From Rhodovibrio salinarum DSM 9154 (lineage in GTDB: Bacteria > Pseudomonadota > Alphaproteobacteria > Kiloniellales > Rhodovibrionaceae): a DNA stretch of 64,000 bases. The stretch lies in the NCBI RefSeq assembly GCF_000515255.1, contig NZ_KI911559.1, positions 1,153,548 to 1,217,547 of the forward strand, read 5' to 3'. The position numbers and the translations under genes were made by a program. Position 1 is the stretch's first letter. Every line of letters starts with the position of its first letter. The notes beneath the pieces are model-generated. The model was not told the DNA's origin. It ran no database searches and worked only from the letters and a program-made list of their open reading frames with translations. Below, piece by piece: positions 46,724 through 55,246 of this stretch.

Positions 46724-47664
46724 GGCGTCGCCCCCATGCGCCGGTGGGCCCAGCGTTCCCCGACCGCGACCAGACCGACCAGCGTGGCGGCCAGGACGGA
46801 GGCGGCCACCAGCGCCGACCAGATCTGGATCGTTTGGCCGTAGTACGAGCCCGCCAGCATGCGCGCGCCCAAACCGGCCTGCGCCCCGGTCGGCAGCTCG
46901 GCGACGATCGCGCCGACCAGGCTGATCGCGATGGCGACCTTCAGGCTGGCGAACAGGAACGGCAGGGAGGACGGCCAGCGCAGCAGCCAGAAGGTTTGCC
47001 AGCGGCTGGCGGAATAGGTGCGCATCAGGTCCATCTGCAACAGGTCGGGCGAACGCAGGCCCTTCACCATGCCGATCGCGACCGGGAAGAAGCAGAGGTA
47101 CATCGAGATCACGGCCTTGGGGATCAGCCCCTTCAGGCCGATCGCCCCCAGCACCACCACGATCATCGGCGCGATCGCCAGGATCGGCACCGTCTGGGAG
47201 GAGATGATCCAGGGCAGTAGGCTTTTCTCCAGCGACCGGGCATGCACGATCCCGACCGCCAGTAGGATTCCTAAAAGCGTGCCGATGCCAAACCCGGCGA
47301 GGGTCGAGGAGAGTGTCACCCAGCTGTGGTAGACGAGGCTGCGCACGCTGGTGATCGAGGTTTCGAAGACCGTTTTGTTCAGCTCGGCCAGAATCTGGTG
47401 CGGGGCGGGCAGCATCGGCCGGTCCTGCGACCAGGTGCCGAGCACCAGCTCGCCGAATGTCCAGGCCTGATCGCCGCGCTCGAAACGGTTGATTTGCAGG
47501 TCCGCGTTCATCCAGATCGCAAGCGCGTACCACAGCACGATGATCGCTACGCTGACGACCGCGATCGGCAGGGCGCGGCCCTGTACCGCCCGGTCCAGGC
47601 CGGCGCGCAGGCGCCCGCGCGCCGGTGCGTCGGGCGTGGTCGCGATCTGCGCGTCAGTCGTCAT
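46720..47664 (-). CDS. ABC transporter permease
   Basis: 314 residues, SsuC/TauC class with about six helices. EAA-like segment MRTYSASRWQTFWLLRWPSSLPFLFASLKVAIAISLVGAIVAE near residues 210-252. ATG 47664 lies 11 nt inside the end of the ATPase gene, showing coupling; an upstream frame start at 47775 would overlap it wholly. Forms a heterodimeric channel with the following permease. Confidence 0.87.
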   Translation of the reverse strand: MTTDAQIATTPDAPARGRLRAGLDRAVQGRALPIAVVSVAIIVLWYALAIWMNADLQINRFERGDQAWTFGELVLGTWSQDRPMLPAPHQILAELNKTVFETSITSVRSLVYHSWVTLSSTLAGFGIGTLLGILLAVGIVHARSLEKSLLPWIISSQTVPILAIAPMIVVVLGAIGLKGLIPKAVISMYLCFFPVAIGMVKGLRSPDLLQMDLMRTYSASRWQTFWLLRWPSSLPFLFASLKVAIAISLVGAIVAELPTGAQAGLGARMLAGSYYGQTIQIWSALVAASVLAATLVGLVAVGERWAHRRMGATP

Positions 47665-48511
47665 CGGCCATGCCCTGGCGCAGGCCCATACGCACCCGAT
47701 GGGCGACGTCGATGAACGCCTGCGTCTCGCGGATATCGAGATCACGGTCGCGCGGGAAGTCGGTTTCGATGACATCGGCGACCCGCCCCGGGCGCGGTGA
47801 CATCACCACGATCTTGTTGGACAGGAACACCGCCTCGGAAATCGAGTGGGTGACGAACACGACCGTCTTGCCGGTGGTGTCCCAGAGCTTCAGCAACTGT
47901 TCGTTCAGGTGGTCGCGGACGATCTCGTCGAGCGCGCCGAACGGTTCGTCCATCAGCAACAGATCGGGATCGAAGCACAGGGCCCGGGCGATCGAGGCGC
48001 GCTGCTGCATGCCGCCGGAGAGCTGCCAGGGGTATTTCCGCTCGAAGCCCGCGAGGTTGACCATCTCCAGGTACGTGGCCGCGCGCTCCCGCCGCTCGGC
48101 CTGGGGCACGCCCATGATCTCCAGCGGCAGGGTCACGTTGCGCTCGATCGTGCGCCAGGGGTAGAGCCCGGCGGCCTGGAAGACATAACCGTAGGAGCGG
48201 TTGAGGCGCGCCTGGTGCGGGCTGACGCCGTTGACCTGGATCTCGCCCTGGGTGGGTTGCTCCAGGTCGGCGATCACGCGCAGCAAGGTGGTCTTGCCGC
48301 AGCCGGACGGTCCGATCAGCGAGACGAAGTCGCCTTCCTCCACGCGCAGGTCGATGTCGCTCAGCGCATAGACCGGGCCGTCGGCGGTCTGGAAGGTCAG
48401 CGACAGGTTCTGCGTGCGGACCACGGGGCCGTCTGCAGCAGTTGCGGCGACGGGGCGGGCGGCCGGGTCGACCGGCGCGGTCGCGGGGGCAGGATCGGCG
48501 GATGGCGTCAT
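47654..48511 (-). CDS. ABC transporter ATP-binding protein (pyrimidine operon)
   Basis: 285 residues, SsuB/TauB-type ATPase: Walker A GPSGCGKTTLLRVIADLE, Q-loop FQAAGLYPW, signature LSGGMQQRASIARAL, Walker B LLMDEPFGALDEI, His in VTHSISEA. The first about 30 residues are an Ala/Pro/Asp-rich extension. Energises the two permeases and the NMT1-type binding protein. Confidence 0.92.
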   Translation of the reverse strand: MTPSADPAPATAPVDPAARPVAATAADGPVVRTQNLSLTFQTADGPVYALSDIDLRVEEGDFVSLIGPSGCGKTTLLRVIADLEQPTQGEIQVNGVSPHQARLNRSYGYVFQAAGLYPWRTIERNVTLPLEIMGVPQAERRERAATYLEMVNLAGFERKYPWQLSGGMQQRASIARALCFDPDLLLMDEPFGALDEIVRDHLNEQLLKLWDTTGKTVVFVTHSISEAVFLSNKIVVMSPRPGRVADVIETDFPRDRDLDIRETQAFIDVAHRVRMGLRQGMADDD

Positions 48512-48554
48512 GTCACCTCGCGGCAGCGTGTGAAGCGGTCGGTTGCGCGTTGGT

Positions 48555-49808
48555 TCACCCCACCCGGCCGGCCATCTCCAGGACCGCGTGCAGCAGCACG
48601 TTGGCCCCGGCGGTCACCCATTCGGGCTTGCACTCTTCGGTTTCGTTGTGGCTGACCCCGTCGACGCAGGGCACGAACACCATCGCGGTTGGTGCGACGG
48701 CGGCGATGTAGACCGCGTCGTGTCCGGCGCCGGAGAGGATGTCGCGGTGGCTGTAGCCGCACGCCTTGGCGCCTTCGCGCACGGCCGCCACGCAGGTTTC
48801 GTCGAAGTGCACGGGCGCGAACGAGAAGATCTGCTCCAGCTTGCGGTCCAGGCCGGTCCGCTCGGCGATCTCGGCGACGCCGGCCTCCAGCGCCGCGCAC
48901 ATCTCCTCCAGCGCCGCGTCGTCCGGGTGGCGGAAGTCGATCGTCAGGAAGACCTCGCCCGGGATCACGTTGCGGGAGTTCGGGTGCACGTCGATCTGGC
49001 CGACGGTGGCGCGGGCGTCGGGCGCGCGCTCCAGACCGATCCGGTTGACCAGGTCGATCACCTGCGCGGCGCCCACAAGCGCATCGCGCCGGCGGTCCAT
49101 CGGGGTCGGGCCAGCGTGCGCCTCGAAGCCGGTCAGGGTCAGCTCGTACCAGCGTTGGCCCTGGCAGTCGGTGACCACGCCGACCGTCTTCTCCTCGGCT
49201 TCCAGGATCGGGCCTTGTTCGATGTGCAGTTCGAAGAAGGCGTGGATGTCGCGTCCGCCGACCGGCGCGTCGCCCTTGTAGCCGATCCGCTCCAGCTCCG
49301 TGCCGAGCGTGTTGCCGTCGCGGTCGGCGCGGGCGTAGGCCCAGTCCATCGTGAAGGCGCCGGCGAACACGCCCGAGGCGATCATCGCCGGGGCGAAGCG
49401 GGAGCCCTCCTCGTTCGTCCAGTTGACGATCTCGATCGGCCGCTCGGTCTCGATGCCACGGTCGTTCAGGGTGCGCACCATCTCCAGCGCGGCGAGCACG
49501 CCCAGCACGCCGTCGTACTTGCCGCCGGTCGGCTGGGTGTCCAGATGGCTGCCCGCCATGACGGGGGCGAGGTCATCGCGCGTGCCCGGCCGGCGGGCGA
49601 ACATGTTGCCCATCTGATCGACGCTGACGCGCATGCCCGCTTGGGCGCACCATTCGGCGAACAGGTCGCGCACCTGCCGGTCCAGGTCGGTCAGGGTCAG
49701 GCGGTTGTTGCCGCCCTTGGCGGTCGCCCCGTATTGCGCGACCTCCATCAGCGCATCCCACAGCCGCTTATCGTCGATGGCGAGGTTGGTGATCTGCTGG
49801 CCGTCCAT
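48555..49808 (-). CDS. M20-family Zn hydrolase, N-carbamoyl-beta-alanine / allantoate amidohydrolase type
   Basis: 417 residues. Metal-binding motifs GSHLDTQPTGGKYDGVLGVLAALE (about residues 85-108), NWTNEEGSRFAPAM, ELHIEQGPILEAE and the C-terminal SGAGHDAVYIA. It matches the HyuC/PydC/AllC group, which hydrolyse N-carbamoyl amino acids. In this operon the expected substrate is N-carbamoyl-beta-alanine. A second, nitrilase-type candidate for the same step is encoded just upstream. Confidence 0.88.
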   Translation of the reverse strand: MDGQQITNLAIDDKRLWDALMEVAQYGATAKGGNNRLTLTDLDRQVRDLFAEWCAQAGMRVSVDQMGNMFARRPGTRDDLAPVMAGSHLDTQPTGGKYDGVLGVLAALEMVRTLNDRGIETERPIEIVNWTNEEGSRFAPAMIASGVFAGAFTMDWAYARADRDGNTLGTELERIGYKGDAPVGGRDIHAFFELHIEQGPILEAEEKTVGVVTDCQGQRWYELTLTGFEAHAGPTPMDRRRDALVGAAQVIDLVNRIGLERAPDARATVGQIDVHPNSRNVIPGEVFLTIDFRHPDDAALEEMCAALEAGVAEIAERTGLDRKLEQIFSFAPVHFDETCVAAVREGAKACGYSHRDILSGAGHDAVYIAAVAPTAMVFVPCVDGVSHNETEECKPEWVTAGANVLLHAVLEMAGRVG

Positions 49809-49842
49809 GTTGGTACCTCCCGACCCGGTGTGCCGCTTGCGC

Positions 49843-50709
49843 TCAGTTCAGTTCGATCAGCGGATCGTAGGTGTCGGGCCGGCGGTCGCGGAAGAACTGC
49901 CAGAGGTTGCGGACCTCCCGGACCATGTCGAGGTCGATCTCGTGGACCAGCAACTCGTCCTTGTCCTGGCTGGCCTGCGCCTCGATCTGGCCGCGCGGGT
50001 TGACGACGTAGCTGTTGCCGTAGAACTCGCCGATATTCCACGGCGCCTCCCAGCCGACCCGATTGATCGCGCCGATGAAGTAGCCGTTGGCCACCGCCGA
50101 GGCCGGCTGCTCCAGCTCCCAGAGGTACTGCGACAGCCCCGCAACGGTAGCCGAGGGGTTGACCACATACTCCGCGCCGTTCAGCGCCAGCGCGCGCCAG
50201 CCTTCCGGGAAGTGGCGATCGTAGCAGATGTAGACGCCCAGCTTGCAGTAGGCGGTGTTGAACACCGGGTAATCGGAGGCGCCGGGCTTGAAGAAGAACT
50301 TCTCCCAGAAGCCGGCGACCTGCGGGATGTGCGTCTTGGAGTACTTGCCGAGGTAGCTGCCGTCGGCGTCGATCACCGCGGCGGTGTTATAGTACACGCC
50401 CGGCATCCGCTCCTCGTAGATCGGTACGACGATGACCATCGCGTACTTCTTGGCGTACGCCTGCATCAGCTTGGTCGTCGGGCCGTCCGGAATGGCTTCC
50501 GCTGCGTCGTACCACTTGGTGTCCTGGCTGGGGCAGAAGTAAGGTTGGGTGAAGACCTCCTGGAAGCACAGCACCTGAACGCCCTGCTGTCCGGCATCGT
50601 CGATCAAGGGGGCGTGCGCCTTCAGCATGCGCTCCCGGATTTCATCCGGGGTCATGTCGGTGGTGCCCTTCAGACTCATCTGGATCAGGCCGGTCTTCAG
50701 CTTCGCCAT
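49843..50709 (-). CDS. Nitrilase-superfamily amidase, beta-ureidopropionase type
   Basis: 288 residues. Catalytic triad visible: Glu in LCFQEVFTQPYF, Lys in YSKTHIPQ, Cys in GVYICYDRHFPE. The FWEKFFFKPG and RVGWEAPWNIGEFYGNSYVVNPRG stretches resemble beta-ureidopropionase, which cleaves N-carbamoyl-beta-alanine to beta-alanine, CO2 and ammonia. Start ATG 50709 chosen; a GTG at 50718 is possible. First gene of the operon, 417 bp from a RutR-like palindrome. Confidence 0.88.
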   Translation of the reverse strand: MAKLKTGLIQMSLKGTTDMTPDEIRERMLKAHAPLIDDAGQQGVQVLCFQEVFTQPYFCPSQDTKWYDAAEAIPDGPTTKLMQAYAKKYAMVIVVPIYEERMPGVYYNTAAVIDADGSYLGKYSKTHIPQVAGFWEKFFFKPGASDYPVFNTAYCKLGVYICYDRHFPEGWRALALNGAEYVVNPSATVAGLSQYLWELEQPASAVANGYFIGAINRVGWEAPWNIGEFYGNSYVVNPRGQIEAQASQDKDELLVHEIDLDMVREVRNLWQFFRDRRPDTYDPLIELN

Positions 50710-51364
50710 CGGCTTCACGTCCCCTGCATGGTCTCGGCTTCCGCAGGATACACCCGACCTGTTCACCGGCTGCGGTCGATTGAAACGCAGACACGGCGTT
50801 GGTGCGGACGCACCTCGTGCGGCCGGAACCGCGCACCCGGGTTCGGACGTGCCGGGTGCCGGTCGATTGTCGACTGGAACGTTCGCGTGAAGGGCTCACA
50901 TGCGGCGGAACGCGTCGGGACGTCTCAAGCGCGGCACTCAAGCGCTTCGCCCGTGATCGACGCTTCCTCGTCCGCCCGCCGGCTGGCTCCCGCGCGCTCC
51001 CTGTTATTTGCGCGGCCATCTGGCGCGGTCTCAAGGCCCGCTTGCGCCTGACGGGGCAGGCGGGACCTGGCCGCATTCTTCTCCCGGGCCTTGTCATCAT
51101 CGCCCGGGCGGGCCGCTATCATTTAACCTGACCAGTTGGTCAGGCTAGTATCCTGAGCGAGCGACGTGCACACGGTCAAGACGAATCTCGGCTCGATTGG
51201 TCCTGGTCTCTGACCCGGCGTGCGTGCCATTTCTGACGTGGGCGCTACGTCAGACGGGTAGGCCGTTGCCCGTGCTGGCTCTTGCCGGTTCAAGACAACC
51301 ACACGTACCGGTACGGCTGATCTGCCCCTCGGCCCGTCCCGGTCGGGGAGGAGGGACATGACAG
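50710..51364. promoter_or_regulatory. Divergent intergenic region, pyrimidine operon / rutR
   Basis: 655 bp. The only clear signal is the RutR-like palindrome at 51127-51144. Frames across it are GC-driven and lack gene-like features. A long 5' leader for the minus-strand operon is implied if the palindrome marks its promoter. Confidence 0.5.
51127..51144. promoter_or_regulatory. RutR-like operator
   Basis: Perfect palindrome CCTGACCA-GT-TGGTCAGG, matching the TTGACCA-N2-TGGTCAA consensus known for RutR at the central TGACCA-N2-TGGTCA. It lies between the pyrimidine operon and the rutR-like gene. Confidence 0.75.
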
Positions 51365-52099
51365 ATGGAGACAACGCGCGCGCACGACGCGTCCGGTTCC
51401 GATAATACCGCTGCCTCCGATAATACCGCTGCCGAGGAGCGCGCACCGACGCGCACGCGGGCGGGCCGGGCGCGCAGCAAGGCCGCGATCCGGACAGTCA
51501 ACGAGCAGGCGTTGCTGGCGGCTGCGGAATCGGTGTTTGCCGATTACGGCTTCGAGGGTGCGACCACCCGCCTGATCGCCGAGCGCGCGGGCGTACCCAA
51601 AGCGAACCTGCACTACTATTTCCCGACCAAGCTGGCGCTGTATCGCCAGGTAGTGGACCGGATTTTCCAGATCTGGCTGAAGGCTGCCGACTCGCTGGAC
51701 ACGATCGACGATCCACGCACGGCCCTGACCCGCTATATCCACGCCAAGATGGACATGTCCCGGCAGTATCCCCTGGGCTCGAAGGTCTGGGCGAGCGAGG
51801 TGATGCACCGCGCCCCGCTGATCCAGGACTATCTTGAAACGCGCCTGACCGAATGGACGGCCGACCGGGCCGCCGCGATCGCGCGCTGGGTGCGCGAAGG
51901 CCGGATCGCGCCGGTCGAGCCGTACACGCTGCTCTACATGATCTGGGCGACCACCCAGCACTATGCCGACTTCGGCCACCAGATCACGACCCTGAACGGC
52001 GGCCAGGAGTTGAGCGACGTGCAGTTCGAGCGCGCCAAGGAGGAGGTTACCGCGATCATCCTGCGCGGGGTTGGGCTTGAACCCTTGACCTCATCCTGA
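51365..52099 (+). CDS. rutR: RutR-type TetR-family regulator
   Basis: 244 residues. A charged N-terminal extension with an in-frame 18-bp tandem duplication (SDNTAA twice) precedes the TetR HTH, AESVFADYGFEGATTRLIAERAGVPKANLHYYFPTK (about residues 53-89). The effector domain (RYIHAKMDMSRQYPLGSKVWASEVMHRAPLIQDYL) matches the RutR/YcdC group, which senses uracil or thymine. Divergent to the degradation and transport operon, with a RutR-like palindrome between. Confidence 0.88.
   Translation: METTRAHDASGSDNTAASDNTAAEERAPTRTRAGRARSKAAIRTVNEQALLAAAESVFADYGFEGATTRLIAERAGVPKANLHYYFPTKLALYRQVVDRIFQIWLKAADSLDTIDDPRTALTRYIHAKMDMSRQYPLGSKVWASEVMHRAPLIQDYLETRLTEWTADRAAAIARWVREGRIAPVEPYTLLYMIWATTQHYADFGHQITTLNGGQELSDVQFERAKEEVTAIILRGVGLEPLTSS
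51398..51433 (+). repeat. 18-bp tandem duplication within rutR
   Basis: Exact direct repeat of 18 nt (51398-51415 and 51416-51433), keeping frame and adding six residues to the N-terminal tail before the HTH. Confidence 0.85.
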
Positions 52100-52128
52100 C
52101 CTCCGCGCCGCAGGCTGGCGCGCCTTAG

Positions 52129-53448
52129 CTACTCCGCTGGTTCGGTTTCGCTAACGCAGTTCTGCGGGTTGTTCGGGTGGGTGGTCCAGTTGCCGTACGC
52201 GGTCGTGATCGCCATGCCAGTGCGTGGGTCCACGCCTTCGGTCTGGTGTTCCATGGTGATGCAGTCGGGCACCGGGCAGACGTCGACGCACAGGTTGCAG
52301 CCGACGCACATCTCGTCGACCACCTCGAAATGGCGCACACCGTCCTTGGTCGCCGTGATCGCCTGATGCGAGGTGTCTTCGCAGGCGATGTGGCAGCGCC
52401 CGCACTCGATACATTTCTCTTGGTCGATGCGCGCCTTCACCACGTAGTTCAGGTTCAGGTACTGCCAGTCGGTGACATTTGGGACCGCCTTGCCGACGAA
52501 CTGGTCGATGCGCTCGTAGCCCTTGTCGCGCATCCAGTTCGCGAGACCTGACGTCATTTCTTCGACGATGTGGAAGCCGTAGACCATCGCCGCGGTGCAG
52601 ACCTGAACGTTGCCGGCGCCGAGTGCCATGAACTCGGCGGCGTCGCGCCAGGTGGTGATGCCGCCGATGCCGGAGATCGGCAGGCCGCGGGTTTCGGGAT
52701 CGCGCGCGATCTCGGCGACCATGTTGAGCGCGATCGGCTTGACCGCTTCGCCGCAGTAACCGCCGTGTGTGCCCTTGCCGTCGGTGGTCGGCGCGGGGGC
52801 CATCTGGTCCAGGTCGACGCTGACGATCGAGTTGATCGTGTTGATCAGCGACACCGCGTCGGCGCCGCCCGCTTTTGCGGCGCGCGCGGGCTGGCGCACG
52901 TCGGTGACGTTCGGGGTCAGCTTCACGATCACCGGCATGCGGGTGTGCTGTTTGCACCAGCGGGTGACCATCTCGACGTATTCCGGCACCTGTCCGACGG
53001 CCGAGCCCATGCCGCGTTCCGACATGCCGTGCGGGCAGCCGAAGTTGAGTTCGATGCCGTCCGCCCCGGTCGCCTCGACCCGTTTGACGATCGCCTTCCA
53101 GCTTTCCTCCGTGCAGGGCACCATCAGCGAGACCACGATGGCGCGGTCCGGCCAGCGCGCCTTGACCTCCTTGATCTCCTGCAAGTTGGTTTCCAGCGGC
53201 CGATCGGAGATCAGTTCGATGTTGTTGAAGCCGATCACCCGGCGATCGCTGCCGTAGAGCGCGCCGTAGCGCGGCCCGGAGATGTTCACGATCGGCGGGT
53301 CTTCGCCCAGCGTCTTCCAGACAACCCCGCCCCAGCCGGCCTTGAACGCCCGCTCGACGTTGTAGGCCTTGTCGGTCGGTGGGGCGGAGGCGAGCCAGAA
53401 GGGGTTGGGCGACTTGATGCCCAGGAAGTCCGTGGAAAGGTCGACCAT
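52129..53448 (-). CDS. preA: NAD-dependent dihydropyrimidine dehydrogenase subunit PreA
   Basis: 439 residues. Dihydroorotate-dehydrogenase-like FMN barrel with the active-site Cys in LNFGCPHGMSERGMG (about residues 134-148), followed by a C-terminal double [4Fe-4S] ferredoxin domain: CIECGRCHIACEDTSHQAI and CVGCNLCVDVCPVPDCI. Reduces uracil and thymine with electrons from PreT. Second gene of the preT-preA pair. Confidence 0.95.
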   Translation of the reverse strand: MVDLSTDFLGIKSPNPFWLASAPPTDKAYNVERAFKAGWGGVVWKTLGEDPPIVNISGPRYGALYGSDRRVIGFNNIELISDRPLETNLQEIKEVKARWPDRAIVVSLMVPCTEESWKAIVKRVEATGADGIELNFGCPHGMSERGMGSAVGQVPEYVEMVTRWCKQHTRMPVIVKLTPNVTDVRQPARAAKAGGADAVSLINTINSIVSVDLDQMAPAPTTDGKGTHGGYCGEAVKPIALNMVAEIARDPETRGLPISGIGGITTWRDAAEFMALGAGNVQVCTAAMVYGFHIVEEMTSGLANWMRDKGYERIDQFVGKAVPNVTDWQYLNLNYVVKARIDQEKCIECGRCHIACEDTSHQAITATKDGVRHFEVVDEMCVGCNLCVDVCPVPDCITMEHQTEGVDPRTGMAITTAYGNWTTHPNNPQNCVSETEPAE

Positions 53449-53509
53449 GGCATGGCTCCCGGCCGGTTTCGCGTGGCCCTGGTTATAGGGAAAGGGAACG
53501 CCGGCCGGA

Positions 53510-54871
53510 TCAGGCCGACAGCAGATGCGTGTGGATCGAAAGGGCGGCCTGCTTGCCGTCCTCGACGGCGGCGACGGTCAGGTCCTCGCCGCCGGCGATG
53601 CAATCGCCGCCCGCCCAGACGCCGGGCAACGAGGTCGCGCGCGCAGCGTCGACGCGGATGCGTCCGCCCTCCAGCGCGATCGCCGTCTCGTCGGCGGTCA
53701 GCGCCCCGTTGGCGCCGAGTGTCTGGCCGATCGCCTTGAACACGACGTCCGCCGCCAGCGTCCGTGTCTCGCCGGTGCCTTCCAACTGGCCGTTGCTGCC
53801 GGTCCGGGTGTATTCCAGTTCGATCCCCGTGACCCCCTCAGGGCCGCCCAGGACGCGCTTGGGCGCCAGCCAGTGCTTGATCTGCACGCCGGCGGTCTGC
53901 GCGTGCTCCTGCTCGACGACGCTGGCGTTCATCCGGTCCGGTCCGCGGCGATAGACGATCGTGACGTCCTCCGCGCCCAGGAGCTTGGACTGTACGGCGA
54001 TGTCGACCGCCGTCATGCCGCCGCCGACCACGACGACCCGGCGGCCGACCGGCAGGCTGCTCAGGTCGCGCGCTTGGCGTAGGTCGGCGATGTAGTCGAC
54101 CGCGTCCAGCGCACCGTCAAGGTCCTCGCCCTCGACCCCCAGCGCGTTGACCCCGGCGAGGCCCATGCCGAGGAAGACCGCGTCGTAGTCGCGCCGCAGG
54201 TCGGCCAGTTGCATGTCGCGGCCGAGCGCCTTGCCGGTTTCAAGCTGGATGCCGCCGATCTCGAGGATGTAGGCGAGTTCGCGTTGGGCGAAGTCGTCCA
54301 CCGCCTTGTACGCGGCGATGCCGTATTCGTTCAGGCCGCCGCCCTTGGGCCGGGCGTCGAACATCGTCACGTCATGGCCCAACACCGCCAGCCGGTGCGC
54401 GCAGGCGAGACCCGCCGGGCCGGCGCCGACCACCGCGACCGTCTTGCCGGTCGGCGCGGCGCGCGCGAACACCTGACGGCCGTCTTCGAACAAAGCATCG
54501 GTGGCGTGGCGCTGCAGCAGACCGATCTTGACCGGCTTGCCCTCGCTGGCGACGCGCACGCAGGCTTCCTCGCACAGCGTTTCGGTTGGGCAGACGCGCG
54601 CGCACATGCCGCCCATCACGTTCTGCTGCAGGATCGTTTCCGCCGCGCCCAGGTTGTTCCCGGCGGCGATCTGGCGGATGAACAGCGGGATGTCGATTTG
54701 CGTGGGGCAGGCGTTCAGGCAGGGCGCGTCGTAACAGAAGTAGCAGCGTGACGCTTCCACAACCGCCGCATGGTCGCTGAGCGGCGGATAGGCGTCGGCG
54801 AAGTTGCTCGCCAGTTGATCCGGAGCCAGCCGGCCCGTTGAGACGTCCCGCGGGTGCGTGCTTTCCGCCAA
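53510..54871 (-). CDS. preT: NAD(P)-dependent dihydropyrimidine dehydrogenase subunit PreT
   Basis: 453 residues, GltD/PreT family. N-terminal [4Fe-4S] cysteines CYFCYDAPCLNACPTQIDIP and CARVCPTETLCEEACV; FAD motif VAVVGAGPAGLACAHRLAVLGHDVTMFDA (about residues 146-174); NAD(P) motif VVVVGGGMTAVDIAVQSKLLGAEDV. Transfers electrons from the nicotinamide cofactor to PreA. A RutR-like half-perfect palindrome lies about 100 bp upstream. Confidence 0.94.
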   Translation of the reverse strand: MAESTHPRDVSTGRLAPDQLASNFADAYPPLSDHAAVVEASRCYFCYDAPCLNACPTQIDIPLFIRQIAAGNNLGAAETILQQNVMGGMCARVCPTETLCEEACVRVASEGKPVKIGLLQRHATDALFEDGRQVFARAAPTGKTVAVVGAGPAGLACAHRLAVLGHDVTMFDARPKGGGLNEYGIAAYKAVDDFAQRELAYILEIGGIQLETGKALGRDMQLADLRRDYDAVFLGMGLAGVNALGVEGEDLDGALDAVDYIADLRQARDLSSLPVGRRVVVVGGGMTAVDIAVQSKLLGAEDVTIVYRRGPDRMNASVVEQEHAQTAGVQIKHWLAPKRVLGGPEGVTGIELEYTRTGSNGQLEGTGETRTLAADVVFKAIGQTLGANGALTADETAIALEGGRIRVDAARATSLPGVWAGGDCIAGGEDLTVAAVEDGKQAALSIHTHLLSA

Positions 54872-55246
54872 CGTGAGCTCCCCGGTCTGCGGCCCGGCGG
54901 TCGCGCGTGTGCGCCTCGCCGGCCTATGGTCCGACCCGCCAGCGCACCAGCGGAAGCCCCCATTGACGCAAAACCTGATCGATCGGTCAAGTTCTATAAG
55001 GTGGTCTCATCAACTCAGACGCGTAGCCTGGCTCTCGCTCTCGCTCTCGCTCTTGGGCTTAGGTGTTCTGGTGCGGCTTCGAAAACGCTTGCAGCGCCAG
55101 CGCCGCGCGGGCGCTTTGAGGCAGCGGGCCGCCGGTTTTTTTGATATCTCATGCCCCACGCTTTCCGAGCACAGATTCGCCGTCCGGGCCTCACCGCGTT
55201 TCGTCCGCAATCGCGAAGGCGGGATGCCGTTTATTCCTTCCGCCCG
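54872..55246. promoter_or_regulatory. Intergenic region upstream of preT
   Basis: 375 bp. Besides the RutR-like site it has a short hexanucleotide array (CTCTCG, about 3.5 copies, 55032-55053). No gene recognised. Confidence 0.45.
54974..54990. promoter_or_regulatory. Second RutR-like operator, upstream of preT
   Basis: On the minus strand it reads TTGACCG-AT-CGATCAG(G), an imperfect version of TTGACCA-N2-TGGTCAA: the left half-site is intact at six positions and the right half weaker. 103-119 bp upstream of the preT start. Confidence 0.5.

Noticed and set aside
45527-47533. A single very long minus-strand frame of 668 codons covering two permease genes
   Set aside because: Only the part from 46723 onward has permease features; the upstream half is arginine/glycine-rich read-through in the wrong frame over the neighbouring permease, which itself has full motifs and an ATGA overlap.
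50925-51131. Open frames in the 655-bp gap between the pyrimidine operon and rutR
   Set aside because: They are arginine- or proline-rich, present on both strands, lack an RBS and resemble no known protein; typical of high-GC DNA.
55032-55053. Short CTCTCG hexanucleotide array, possible phase-variation repeat
   Set aside because: Only about three and a half copies, outside any coding frame, and at the edge of the preT promoter region; too short to claim slippage control.
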